Below, one piece after another: positions 12,176 through 22,146 of a stretch of DNA of 64,000 nucleotides. This stretch comes from Curvularia sp. ZM96 (Eukaryota; Ascomycota; Dothideomycetes; Pleosporales; Pleosporaceae), in assembly GCA_022457065.1 (NCBI GenBank), contig JAJGBQ010000008.1, positions 930,001 through 994,000 of the forward strand, read 5' to 3'. The translations under genes and the position numbers were made by a program. The notes beneath the pieces were generated by a model. That model was not told the origin of the DNA and searched no databases. It was given only the letters and a program-made list of their open reading frames with translations. The stretch's first letter is position 1; each line of letters opens with the position of its first letter.

Positions 12176-12490
12176 ATGAAGACCTCCAAAGCAGTTCATA
12201 GAAACTCAAATGGAGATGAAGAGCGGTCTTCCCCGGATGAAAATGTCGGAAACGCATCCTCCCGCTCCGCATCCTGTACCGCAGCCACCTGTTCTCACGA
12301 TCCTCAACGGGATTCCCTCCAGCGTGGTCGCCTTTCATCGCTTATCCTTGCCATGGCGGCTCTGCGGCTCGACAACAAGAGGACGGAGGAGATAGTAAAG
12401 AGAGAATACGAGATACTTGATCCAATCAGAACAGCGCAAGTACCTCAGTGTGCAGTGGGTCTGGATAGCGAATATGTATTTGTGGATTAG
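12176..12490 (+). CDS. Small hypothetical protein (doubtful)
   Basis: An ATG-started frame of 104 residues. The first half is polar and Ser-rich (SKAVHRNSNGDEERSSPDEN), and the second half is likely helical (LILAMAALRL, then EEIVKREYEIL). I recognise no family, and no nearby exon is needed. It may be a small orphan gene or a chance frame. It is listed because its composition is more protein-like than that of its neighbours. Confidence 0.25.
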   Translation: MKTSKAVHRNSNGDEERSSPDENVGNASSRSASCTAATCSHDPQRDSLQRGRLSSLILAMAALRLDNKRTEEIVKREYEILDPIRTAQVPQCAVGLDSEYVFVD

Positions 12491-13582
12491 TGACTGCGCG
12501 CGAGCAGGAGGTGCTCTTTACAGTAAGCAGTAGAATTACATAGCCTAGTGGTTCTAGGACTAGCAGCAACCATCATCACAGCTTGAAGCTCTTACAGATA
12601 CTAAAAGCAAGTCACGTACTATTAGTGAGACTAGAGTATATAACTAATGCCTTTCCTTTAGCATCTAAAGTCCTCTCGTCAATCCTCGCGATTCTGCCGT
12701 AGAATCTGGTAGGGACCTCTCGAAACAAAATTATGTAACTCATTTAAGCTTACAACTAAGCCCTACACGATGTCTACCACTGTATGGACGTATTACCCAT
12801 CTTTAATGAGCAACTTGCGTCTCAAAGGAAGTTTCTTACGTGGCGAGTCAATGATAGCTCATGTGGCGCTTTGTGCAAGGAAGGGAAAGGTCGAGTCAAC
12901 CATAAAGCTTGGGAAAGTTCTGGGTATGACTCTGGAAGGGGATTTTGCCTCAATGAAGTAATGAAAATGATGGTATCGCTGAGAAGGCATTGTTCCTGTT
13001 CCGGCTATTGGAAGGAAAGCTTGTGAGCTTGTGAGCTGATATAGTCGCTTAAGCAGTTCGAGAGAGGTATGGAGCCCGGCTTGAATACAGTATTATATCA
13101 ACAGTTTGATATGGTTAGAGCATCCCGCCATAGCCGGAGGTTTTTTGGCGTCTTCTCTGTGCAACGGACATCACAACATCAACGCTCCTGATTTCAAAGT
13201 AGCTTCTAGTATTCGGAAATCTATCCTGACTACCTGTGCTTCGTTTGGAGACCTCCGAGTGATCAATAGAGTCGTATATTCATAAACGAACAGGGGTTAA
13301 TCAGTGGGGAAGCGGCTGACGACCTCAAGGAAAAGATTGATGACGTGTCCGACATTGCAGACATTCGGCTCGGAGCTTTGTTCCAAGGAAAAAATAACTA
13401 CATGTTGATATTGTGGTATAGTAGCACGTGACTGGACTGACAGTATACATTGGGATTTGCTTTCGGAGATAGGTACCCTTTTCATTTAATTCAATATTAG
13501 CGATTACTATTCGACTACCTGATTGCGGGTCGCCCCTTGATCTTTTGCGCTCGATCCCTATTGTGCCACAATATATCTAGAA
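12491..13582. other. Non-coding stretch before transposase relic
   Basis: The stretch holds short frames only (for example 12770..13026 in two frames). I see no domain. The part next to 13583 may include further decayed transposon sequence that I cannot recognise. Confidence 0.4.
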
Positions 13583-14340
13583 AAGCTTTATTAGCCTTCG
13601 AAGCGAACATTCCAAAGATCCGGAGCATTCACAGCGAAAAGCATCAAAGCTGGTTTTGCCGGAAGTGGTTTGTTCCCGTTCAATCCAGATAGAGTGCTAA
13701 GAATTGTGCCAAAATCCTCAGCTGAACCAACTCCCGTGGTAACCAACGAAGCACCTAGTCGAGAACATGCAGTGCTGCAAACACCTACAACACCAGTATC
13801 AGCGGACGGTCTTATGTTGCTGCAAGATCTCATTCTCAAAAAGGACGCTCATGCTCTTGAAGAAACGAGCCAGCAGAACTTGCCGCGACACCTACTAAAA
13901 CTCGCCAAAGCTACCCAGTTTTCATTCACTAAGAGTGCTCTATAGCAAAACCATATCCAACTCTTGTTGGTGGTCAACAACGAAACCAAGCCCCGGCGGT
14001 CAACTAGAGCCGATATGCCAGAGAAGAGGTCCGGGTAGGTGCGAGCTATGAGCACTTCCAAGATAGACGGTTGAAGCGAGCGGAGGAGGCTACAGTCAAA
14101 GAAGCTAAGGCTAAAGCTCCACAGAAGCGCCGTCAAAAGAGCAAGAACGCTGCACAGGATACAGCCGAAGCTACGGCCTCCACGAATACATTGAGGCGTG
14201 ACTGAAAGCAAAAGAGTACTGCGCTGGAGGCACAGGCTGGCTTAGCGGTGTCAAAAGGCAAGATCGCAAGAGTGAGCGATGTTTAGGCAGCGGAAGCTAC
14301 AGAAGGGCTAGAGATAGCACCGGCTGCAAAAGATGGATTG
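13583..14340 (+). mobile_element. Fot/pogo-type DDE transposase relic (C-terminal part)
   Basis: The translated frames match the C-terminal tail of fungal pogo/Fot transposases: SIKAGFAGSGLFPFNPDRVL, then VLQTPTTPVSADGLMLLQDL, DAHALEETSQQNLPRHLLKL and a KRRQKSKNAA basic region. The copy is broken: a stop follows FTKSAL near 13943, another lies near 14035, and a frame change leads into SYEHFQDRRLKRAEEA. The catalytic DDE core is missing, so the copy cannot be active. I could not identify terminal inverted repeats. Confidence 0.75.
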
Positions 14341-14759
14341 ATTATGACAGTGCTGATGATGTCTGGTTGTGCTGTTTGGGGATATGCTCACTTACTACAG
14401 CACGAATGTGCCGGTGTCATCACCCCGTCTCTTCGGGTTAGACCGCTATTCGGTGTTGGGACAGTCATAAAGTTGCATAGCCATAGGTCATCACGTTATT
14501 TGCGCAAAGAAGCCATTTCAGTTGGGTATGTATTTACTAACCAAGGTGGCTATACATGAAAAGGCATTCATAACTGAATACAACCGATAGCTATCTGGAC
14601 CTTGGTAGGGCAAGTAGAACGATTGCGCTGGACAACGTCGGATTCGCGCTGCGCGCTGCAGGCTGGTAACTACGTAGCCCATCGTTCCGTACCTACACTT
14701 ACACTTTTGCCTCGATAGCTTCGCACTCCAGCATCTGAGTGCCAGAGTTTTTACTAGTC
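14341..14759. other. Spacer and promoter of F-box/TPR gene
   Basis: No recognisable coding sequence. The last 100 bases before 14760 should hold the promoter of the next gene. Confidence 0.35.
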
Positions 14760-15482
14760 ATGAACCAACTCCCACCTGAGCTTATTGTATATATCTGCCG
14801 ATGCCTGCACTTTCGAAAGGACTACGCCAATCTTCGCCTCACCAGCAAGGACATGAGACGCAAGTGCGGCATGGGAAGAAACGAACGCCGTACCCTTTTT
14901 TCCCAATTTCTGGCGGAAGAGGCCTGGGAGTTCGACCACGCAAGCCAATGGATGTATGATCATGCGATAGAAAAGCCAACATCTACAGTTCTTCTCTTCG
15001 AAACCGTGCTTCCTCAGAGGCCTAGAGACGCATCCGCTCTTGGTGCAAAACTTGCTTTTGCACTGGCAGAAAATAATCTACAAAAAGATGCAATAGAGAT
15101 ACTGGAGACCATCTGGCGATATTGGACCAAGGGTGGCTATATTCACCGCGACGTCATTGGACCAGCGCTACAGCTTGCAGCGCTGTACGAGCAGAGCAGT
15201 CGGCCAGAGGACGCAGTAGAGATATTAGAGGCCATCTGGCGAGATTGGACTCAGCTTAGCAAGATTCGCTCCGACGTAGTCACACTAGCGCTACAAGTTG
15301 CTGCGCTGTACGAGCAGAGCGGTCGGCCAGAGGACGCAATCGAGATATTAGAGGCTATCTGGCAAGACCAGATCCATCTTAGCAAGATTCGCTCCGACGT
15401 AGTCACACTAGCGCTACAAGTTGCAGCACTATACGAGCGGAGCGGGCGGCTCGTGGATGCAGTGGAAATGTTGTGGGTATAA
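14760..15482 (+). CDS. F-box / TPR-like repeat protein
   Basis: The gene encodes 240 residues from the ATG at 14760; the frame is open 21 bases further up, but only with a GTG. Residues 1-40 look like an F-box (MNQLPPELIVYICRCLHF, then LRLTSKDMRR). From about residue 95 helical repeats of 41 residues follow, each with ALYEQS.RPEDAVEILEAIW and a KIRSDVVTLAL linker, in the style of TPR or SEL1 helices. The second and third units are almost identical at the DNA level. The protein stops abruptly inside the fourth unit at VEMLWV, shortly before repeat-derived DNA, so it may be truncated. The role is presumably substrate recruitment to an SCF ligase, by inference only. Confidence 0.65.
   Translation: MNQLPPELIVYICRCLHFRKDYANLRLTSKDMRRKCGMGRNERRTLFSQFLAEEAWEFDHASQWMYDHAIEKPTSTVLLFETVLPQRPRDASALGAKLAFALAENNLQKDAIEILETIWRYWTKGGYIHRDVIGPALQLAALYEQSSRPEDAVEILEAIWRDWTQLSKIRSDVVTLALQVAALYEQSGRPEDAIEILEAIWQDQIHLSKIRSDVVTLALQVAALYERSGRLVDAVEMLWV
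15171..15470 (+). repeat. 123-bp tandem repeats inside F-box/TPR gene
   Basis: Units begin at 15171, 15294 and 15417 and are spaced exactly 123 bp (41 codons), so frame is kept. Long blocks such as agcaagattcgctccgacgt are unchanged between units. The last unit is partial. Confidence 0.85.
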
Positions 15483-15595
15483 GCCTACCAAGCCACTACT
15501 AGTTAGTTAGCTTCTCAGCTTGAAATAGATTACACACTACTCGTATTTCAAGAGCGGGATCCATCTCGCACCCGCCGCATTAGGAAGCTGCTTCG

Positions 15596-16005
15596 ATCTC
15601 AGGTACCGACCAGGGTGGCAATCAGGCATGAACGAGCGCGCGACAATCGCCACAAGGCTGGTGCTGACTTCCCATACCTATAGTAACACTTGTGACCCTG
15701 GACGGGTTATCTTGTTACCTTAATGGAGTCTGAGGGGTCAAGTGCCTTGCTGTGTAGCATAGGCTTGGATTTTGGCACAACTGGAGGCTCTACTGTGTAC
15801 GGCGTGCATACGCTGACGGCGGTGTAATTTTTATATCTTGAGGTACAAAAGCAGGCTAAAGTAGGCTAAGAAACTATTGATAGGAGATTGTAGATTGTTG
15901 GCACGATCTCGAAAGAACTACCATCGCTTTGTTTTAAAGTACCTCCTGTCCGGCTCGCGACGGGGTGCGTCCCGGGTCGCAGGGATTGACATTAGATTGA
16001 CTTTT
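15596..16005 (+). repeat. Degenerate dispersed-repeat fragments
   Basis: 15600-15635 resembles the left end of the 0.42-kb repeat found at 22911 and 45293 (ggtaccgac, then gggtggcaatca.gcatga). 15955-15995 carries a cgtcccgggtcgcagggat / gacatta end motif shared with other repeat ends in the window. The middle matches nothing I can identify. Confidence 0.4.
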
Positions 16006-16110
16006 ATTCACTACAACTTTATTGACTTGCACGTTCAATTTTCCGAAGGTCCGAAGTGCAACACCGTCTCGTCTCGGGGTGTGTCCCGGGTCTCAGGGAT
16101 GGACATTAGT
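16006..16110 (+). repeat. Dispersed repeat, about 100 bp, copy 1
   Basis: The block runs from attcactacaactttattga to gggatggacattag. It is closely similar, on the opposite strand, to 26031..26133. The shared core includes gtccgaagtgcaa and ccgtctcgtctcggggtg. It could be the end of an uncharacterised transposon. Confidence 0.7.
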
Positions 16111-16515
16111 TAATTAACTAGTAATTAAAGGGAACATGGAGTGTTGCTGTCTGCACTTACAAGGTCAGCCATAAGAGGTGACCTGACGCTGTTGCATGTT
16201 GCGTGCTATACACATCGCACGTCCCGCTTCACGCGTGGATATCTCTGCAAAATATACATGCTAATGATTGGATCTTTCGAGGTTCAAATATGGAGAGTAT
16301 TGCCTTCCTTGCTAACCCACCCAGCTACCTCAGAATACGCACGCTCAAAAGAATAATAATGGGGTTTGGAGATTTACTAGGGAAGGTGAGAGAGAATCGG
16401 GATGAAATAAGCAGCAGTATAGTTGATAACGCGTCTCTTGACCTTCGAGACGGATGTACTCACTCAAAAAGGGCTCTAAGAATACCAGGCACATTTAGAG
16501 AGCCATAACGCACCA

Positions 16516-17523
16516 CTACACTGGCCGTCCCAGCACGCTGGTATGTAGACTATTAGACAATCGCCTAGGATGCAAAGCTGCGACAGTCTGTTGCACAACA
16601 GGAGATTGGTCGCTGGTCTTTGTAGGCGGCCCAAATCCCGCTTGAGAAGACAATGCCAGCGGGTCGACAGTCAGCGCAGTGCGAGACTTGAAGCTAGGGA
16701 CTGCAGTGGCCATAGGATCCTGGGCCTTGAGAGTAGGCCCACATCGATCCAGTAGCAAATCAGCTACAATGTCCACATCGATACACGATGTATAATACTC
16801 ATCTTTGCCACGTAAGGGCCCAAGTCCCTGCTGAGGTGCTGTCGGCCATTGCCACACCCAATACAGGATGTAAGGCTGGCCTACAGTGACATCATCTGGT
16901 AGTTTGACGTCCGTCTCGCAGAGAAGTTCGTGGTCTGAGTTGGGCGTCTGCAAACGACGAGCGTTGCCCAAGGCTACACTGCCATCGCTAAGCTGGTAGC
17001 ATCTGTCATCGTCAAAATTCTGGGCGGTCAGTAGTCTACCAGATTGATCACCGCCCTTGCCATCACGTGTCCAATGCAGTACGTTTTGAAGAGTTTCACC
17101 GGGGCGTGGCTGCTTTGTGCCAAACACAAACACTGTACCTCCCTTCTCTGGTTTACCTACAAGACCTAGCCCGCCGCCAGGCTTGGTTACATGACCGTTC
17201 TCAGCGTAACGCATAGCAATTATACTTCCTGGCTTAGTCTGCAGACGAGGAAAGCTGCCTGATTGGTTGGGGACCTGTTGAGACGGGTGACAAAGCAGAT
17301 GTGTTTCGTTGATGAAGAGTGAGTCGTCCGTCGGTAGCAGCCATTTGTTAGCCTCTTGGTTAAAGTTGCCGTCGGCAGATTTATCTACAAACGCCCGTGG
17401 ATAGCCAAAACAAGGAACATACGAGCCATTGGGCGCGATGTTAGCGACTTGTTCAACCCACGAGTGAGCGTTAGCCCAGTTGGCTGTCAGTAGCAAGATC
17501 GTACCAAGTGCTTGATACTGCAT
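16516..17523 (-). CDS. Secreted LPMO-like protein (DUF7492-type)
   Basis: This single-exon gene encodes 335 residues from the ATG at 17523. Residues 1-19 (MQYQALGTILLLTANWANA) form a clear signal peptide, and cleavage before HSWVEQV would leave His as residue 1, as needed for the copper-binding histidine brace of lytic polysaccharide monooxygenases. Further family motifs are MRYAENGHVT (a likely second brace His), GTVFVFGT, DDRCYQ, and LYWVWQWPTAP followed by YYTSCIDVDI. This matches the fungal secreted DUF7492 family from memory; no activity is claimed. The C-terminal 60 residues are Ser/Thr/Pro-rich and probably disordered. The frame continues 33 codons upstream of the signal peptide, but that part would bury the signal. 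Confidence 0.7.
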   Translation of the reverse strand: MQYQALGTILLLTANWANAHSWVEQVANIAPNGSYVPCFGYPRAFVDKSADGNFNQEANKWLLPTDDSLFINETHLLCHPSQQVPNQSGSFPRLQTKPGSIIAMRYAENGHVTKPGGGLGLVGKPEKGGTVFVFGTKQPRPGETLQNVLHWTRDGKGGDQSGRLLTAQNFDDDRCYQLSDGSVALGNARRLQTPNSDHELLCETDVKLPDDVTVGQPYILYWVWQWPTAPQQGLGPLRGKDEYYTSCIDVDIVADLLLDRCGPTLKAQDPMATAVPSFKSRTALTVDPLALSSQAGFGPPTKTSDQSPVVQQTVAALHPRRLSNSLHTSVLGRPV

Positions 17524-18625
17524 GTTGGAGAGCAGTTGCGGGGAGCCAAAGGATGGCCAAGTAGAGAATCCCACTATGATATGTGTCTGGTCGTCCTGCT
17601 TATCAATGTGCCATTCTGCCATCCGTCAGCGTGATGACGAAGATGCGTCACGATGCATCGTTTGTGATGACCAGCTCTGGGTTTTCAACAGAGAGCTACA
17701 TGACGTGTACATTCGCTGCTCTGAGCAGGTGGACTGCTATTACGCCTACTGGGCCAGCGCACTAGACATGCTTCTGAGGAAGCGCTGAATAGGCATTGCC
17801 ACCCCGTTCCATGCATATCCCTTTGCGATCCTGGCCATATTCGTAACTACAGTCCTCTGTGGTTAGACTCACGGTTTGTATAGGCACTCTGCTATGCTAT
17901 GGTGGACCATAATGTCCATGTTCTCCTGTGGGCGGGTAATGAGGAAAGGAGCTTGTAGCCCCATTCTCAGATGTATGGACTTTCAGGTTCTACTTCTAAA
18001 ATAGATCAGCCTTGTTGAGTATAGGGTCTGAAGCGTTTGCGATAGATGTACAGCAGTAGTGCTCTAAGATACGTGACGTGCCATCCTTCTAAACGCACAT
18101 GGACCAGTCGTCATCTCATGCGGGACACGGACCCGCCTGTTAAACGCTTATTTAAAACTGGTTAAACTAGTCAAATATCTTACATTGATTGATTTGAGTG
18201 TTTGAAAGAGATTCAGCCCATTGCATTACTAAAAGGAACTAGTATCATTTAAGCAAGTTTACTAGGTAATAACAGAGACTTACCGTGGGGTGAAGGCCGC
18301 CTGCTTATAGAAACCGGAAGCTGCAACTGCATGACAGTGTAAGGGTCGGGAAATCTAGGAGTAATCTTTAAGAAACCCAGCATACTCCCATAGTAACATC
18401 TCATCACACATTAAGATCGCTTATGGTGTATATCTAGTGCAGTTTAATTCTCATCATACTTGTTTTTAATGCATATATCAGCTATATAAGAAAGCTTATT
18501 ATGTGAACATAAGCACTAACTAAGAACTAATACTGCATATAAATCACAACCTGCTGGCGCACTCCATACTACCAAAACGAGTAACTTAGACGGAACCTGT
18601 GACTTGTTGTATTCCAGCAGTGAAG
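17524..18625. other. Divergent promoter region, AT-rich
   Basis: About 1.1 kb between the divergent LPMO-like gene and the orphan at 18626. The part from about 18130 is AT-rich and may be RIP-affected. No gene is seen. Confidence 0.4.
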
Positions 18626-19723
18626 ATGACGAAAAGGCATTATCAGAATAAGCTTATACCAGGCTTCTCAGTTCATATACTAAGTGACGATGATATTAAC
18701 ATATCCGCCTACGGTAGCTCTAAGTACGCATTCGTCATTAACGAGGATACACTGGTTATATACGACCTAGATAAAGGATTGTACACACATATCGCTCTAC
18801 CAGAAAAGCCGTTCTGGAGCTGCCTCACTATCACATCGGTAGTTGCCGATAAAGATAATTTCTTTCTCAGCATGTCTGATGGTAGTGTACTTTCATGTTT
18901 CGAAACGCGTAGCGGCTACGACTATCGTCGATATACTGATCCAATCCCTGGGGCTTACGCTGATGACAAAGCCGAAAATTGGAAGCCAGAAAAGCTCCTT
19001 GGAGTGAATCAGAACTGGCTTGTTTACCAAAGCACTTGTAATAGGCTTGTATTTCTGTCTAGAGAATCACACAAAAACCCCAAGCCAACCTTCTCGGATA
19101 GATTCATCAAAGACATCATAGCTCATGCCTTCTGCAGCGATACCGGTGTATTAAGGGTGGTAATTCGTAAAGATAAAACAGAATACTGGCTCTATAAAAT
19201 TGATCCAAACAAGGAAGATAAGAAGCAGAGAAAGCAAATATTCAAGTTGCAAGTAACCAATGATTCAAACACTCTGCTTGCAGTTTCTGGTGAAGGAGAC
19301 ATGGCCTTTAAAGTACTCGGCCAATTGCGCATCTACCGGCCAGAGACAGGTGATAATTCGCCAAAGTTTACGCGTCTTAACCCTCTTACTCAGGGCTTTC
19401 CGGGTCTTCTAGGCTCAAGGTATGGTGATGCCTGCTTCGCCACCTACCATGGCAGTGAGTACTTTATTCTCTGTATAAAGGGCGCAATAGGCATCGCAAA
19501 GAAGAACCCTAAGGAATGGACGAAAGTCTACTATTGTTCAAATAGGGCGCTGCAACAATCCGCCAAGTTTAAAATTAGCGAAGCCGGATACCCTTATCCA
19601 GAAAATCCCAAGATGGACGATCAAGGAAGACTGGTCTTAAGGCTCGCAAACGATCCCAACAGCGATGACCAAAAACAAAAGATTTTGGTCAGTTCACCAT
19701 TCATGACTGATATTGACCGTTGA
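18626..19723 (+). CDS. Orphan protein, possible beta-propeller
   Basis: A single long exon of 365 residues from the first ATG (MTKRHYQNKL). No signal peptide or membrane segment is visible. The sequence alternates short strands with hydrophobic/aromatic patterns (YAFVINEDTLVIYDLD, then NFFLSMSDGSVLSCFE, then NWLVYQSTCNRLVFLS, then EYFILCIKGAIGIAKK), which suggests repeated beta-sheet blades, but no signature motif is seen. Codon use is AT-richer than in other genes of the window (many aat, ata, tta), and both flanks are AT-rich. This may reflect transfer or local mutation bias. I do not recognise a family and assign no function. Confidence 0.6.
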   Translation: MTKRHYQNKLIPGFSVHILSDDDINISAYGSSKYAFVINEDTLVIYDLDKGLYTHIALPEKPFWSCLTITSVVADKDNFFLSMSDGSVLSCFETRSGYDYRRYTDPIPGAYADDKAENWKPEKLLGVNQNWLVYQSTCNRLVFLSRESHKNPKPTFSDRFIKDIIAHAFCSDTGVLRVVIRKDKTEYWLYKIDPNKEDKKQRKQIFKLQVTNDSNTLLAVSGEGDMAFKVLGQLRIYRPETGDNSPKFTRLNPLTQGFPGLLGSRYGDACFATYHGSEYFILCIKGAIGIAKKNPKEWTKVYYCSNRALQQSAKFKISEAGYPYPENPKMDDQGRLVLRLANDPNSDDQKQKILVSSPFMTDIDR

Positions 19724-20969
19724 GGAAGTCAGAACGCGAAGCTTCTGATTTAACTAGTAGGTGATAATGGCCCATACAATTATAGCAATAGAATGGAAAG
19801 TAGTTACTCACAGGTCTAGGCCCCTAGCCCAAAAGATTCAAGTATAGTCATATCCCCTAATTAGTATTTTAGAGAATTGCCAATACAGCATCACGACTGC
19901 GTTTTGTCTTGAAGAGTGCAGGAAAGTGTCTGAAATTACTCCCATTCCTCGATTCTATCTCTGCTCCTCTTTAATCACATGATTCTGTTTACGAAAACTA
20001 TGATCTAGTGTAGGAAGATATCTCCAAAGTATAGTTAGGAAACTCATTGCATACAATATTGAATATCGAGTTAGTGGTTAGGGGCTTTCCATTGCTTGAT
20101 CGACTAATTAATTAATCAATAGCTCTATGACTGAAGATGTGTAACCATACGTAGCTGAGTCAAGATAGCTGATACAGTTGTTGGAAATCTAATTGGCTCC
20201 TACATTTTCAAAAGTTTAGGTAACTGACGTCCCTACTGCGTCACGCAAATCCCCCCGTGCCGCAAGGAGTCTGCGATGATAGTATCTTGGAACTCACTCT
20301 ATCACCAGTATTAACGTGCATCCCTTCGTACCGGAACAACCGGTGTGGCGGAACACTATTTCTCAAGCAGGTAGATAAGACGCAGAAAAACTCATGGAGA
20401 TGTATTCATAATTTCTTGTTGTTTTTAATTGCATACTTCCTACATATAACCATTATTCAGATAGAAAAATACACAGTAGTTAGCGTGGTTGTGGGACGTC
20501 AATCTGCTGGCGGCGACATTTCGCGCCTCAAGTAGCACTTCAGCCTACGCAACTATTTTGCCTCAAATTCTGTCGTCGGAGATATTCAACGATGCTCTGG
20601 GTATTACAGTTTCAGATCATCGTCTCGGCATGCTGGATTATGCTCTGTGGTGGTAATGACAAGGTTTCTCCGTCGGTAGAGCGACTGGCAAAATCTGCGA
20701 TGAGAGGTTAGCGCAGCGAGCCCAGCTTTGTCATCTGTAATGAATATTCACGTGACTTTCCTCACAGCTAGTCATGTGACCTTTGCTTCTGGTACTTTCT
20801 ATTAGTCTTTGGTCTTTGTTCTATTATTAGCACAACGTGAGGAACACCCACCACTGGGGCATCCACTCAGTAGAGGAGGCTGTGATGTATACTGCAGCAG
20901 CCATGGACCCCGCCAGCCAGGCACTGGCCCTGGAGTTGCTTCCCAACGTGCGAAAGAGCGTCTAGACAT
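19724..20969. other. Intergenic AT-rich region
   Basis: No gene is seen. A short repeat end lies at 20226-20275 and is listed separately. The frame at 20257..20535 lacks an in-frame ATG start and a recognisable product. Confidence 0.4.
20226..20275 (-). repeat. Terminus of the 0.42-kb dispersed repeat
   Basis: On the minus strand this reads ctccttgcggcacgggggga then tttgcg and ends in agggacgt. It closely resembles the right end of the copies at 22911 and 45293 (cttgcg.ca.ggggggattt). The rest of the element is not recognisable here. Confidence 0.5.
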
Positions 20970-21335
20970 GGTAACGTTCCTCGCACTACTGTTCATTATC
21001 GGCACAGAGGTCGACCCTCGAAGAAGGCCAAAGCTGAGAACTAGCAATACCCGAGTCCCACTGAGGAGAAAGCACTTGTTGGTTTCATATTACGCATGAG
21101 TGCCAGCGGACCCCCTATCCGTATCAAGTACATACCTTCCCTCGCCTTCTGCATCGCTCGCCGAAGAGTATCGAATCGACCCGCCGGCCCACCACACAAG
21201 AACTAGCCTCAAGACTTCCGCCGCCGTCACCCCGAAATCAAGTCGAGGAACAACAAAGCAATAGCTTGGGAACGCCGAGATAAGATGATTGCGTTCGCTT
21301 TCAAGGAAATATGGAATCACTCGAAGCATTGTTAA
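20970..21335 (+). mobile_element. Fot/pogo transposase relic (N-terminal DNA-binding part)
   Basis: The frame reads NVPRTTVHYRHRGRPSKKAK, then after an in-frame stop PSPTEEKALVGFILRMSASG, PPIRIKYIPSLAF and RRRHPEIKSRNNKAIAWER. This is the helix-turn-helix (psq and Tc5/CENP-B type) region of fungal pogo transposases. Stops interrupt it after KAKAEN and after PPHKN. The catalytic part is absent. Confidence 0.75.
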
Positions 21336-21570
21336 GATTTTGCATTCATCTCTGCTATTACTGAGCCTTCCTTTTCTACATGTTCATACGACTGTACAAA
21401 ACATTTAGCCGCACTGCACTGTTGATGCGCTTCGCACCGCCGTCATAATCTCGCCTGACTTTGTCCTCCACTACATAAACGTCATGCTGTCTTTGCCTAG
21501 TAGGGATAGGCTGGAGTCATACTTGCTACGCATTAGCTTGCACATATAATTATTAGCGTAGATATACGTA
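21336..21570. other. Short spacer
   Basis: Flank between the transposase relic and the following gene; nothing recognised. Confidence 0.3.
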
Positions 21571-22146
21571 CTATACGCACTTAACCACTGGTTTCCCAAA
21601 CATCTCCCCATGCCAGGTTTGTAGATCTTTCTGCATTCGATAGACACGATCGAACACTGTTTGTTTGTCTCCAAGTGCAACATCGCCTGCACTATAGAAT
21701 TGGAGTCCACCCGCGCGGAAGCTCTCTACGCTGGGGTATTGGCCACCCAGCTGTATAGACAAATCGATTTCCTGACAAGAAGTAGTGCAATTGTTTATCA
21801 CTCCAGTGTCGACGAGAACATGCAGCTCACGATCAAAGTATGCTTCTTGGCTTTCATCCCAGACGAGACCGTTGTGTGGAGAAGACACTGCATCTTCCAG
21901 AGAGAGGATGGGTTTAGATACGAGAGCAGCATAGAAGTTATACTGAAGACCACTGGTCATGGCATGCTTCACGTCCTCCACTGGAATGGTCAAGTGTTGC
22001 CACTCTAGTTGGTAATAGCGAGGAGATTTATGCTTGTTGCAACGGTGCTCCTGGTTCGGGCCGTGGATGGGTAGTCTCAAAGCCGGAGCGGCCATCAGGT
22101 ATGGAAAGTAGATTAAAAAGAAGTACGGAGTACTGGATTGTGGCAT
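21571..22146 (-). CDS. Putative secreted orphan protein
   Basis: A single exon. Starting at the ATG at 22146 the protein has 191 residues and begins MPQSSTPYFFLIYFPYLMAA, a plausible signal peptide; the frame has another ATG nine codons upstream (22173). The body includes EWQHLTIPVEDVKHAMTSGL and a CTTSC pair but no family motif that I know. A small secreted protein in a repeat-rich region could be an effector candidate, but this is inference only. It lies between a transposase relic and the 0.42-kb repeat. Confidence 0.5.
   Translation of the reverse strand: MPQSSTPYFFLIYFPYLMAAPALRLPIHGPNQEHRCNKHKSPRYYQLEWQHLTIPVEDVKHAMTSGLQYNFYAALVSKPILSLEDAVSSPHNGLVWDESQEAYFDRELHVLVDTGVINNCTTSCQEIDLSIQLGGQYPSVESFRAGGLQFYSAGDVALGDKQTVFDRVYRMQKDLQTWHGEMFGKPVVKCV

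Noticed and set aside
20257..20535. 92-codon plus-strand frame
   Set aside because: It overlaps a repeat end and has no ATG start or family.
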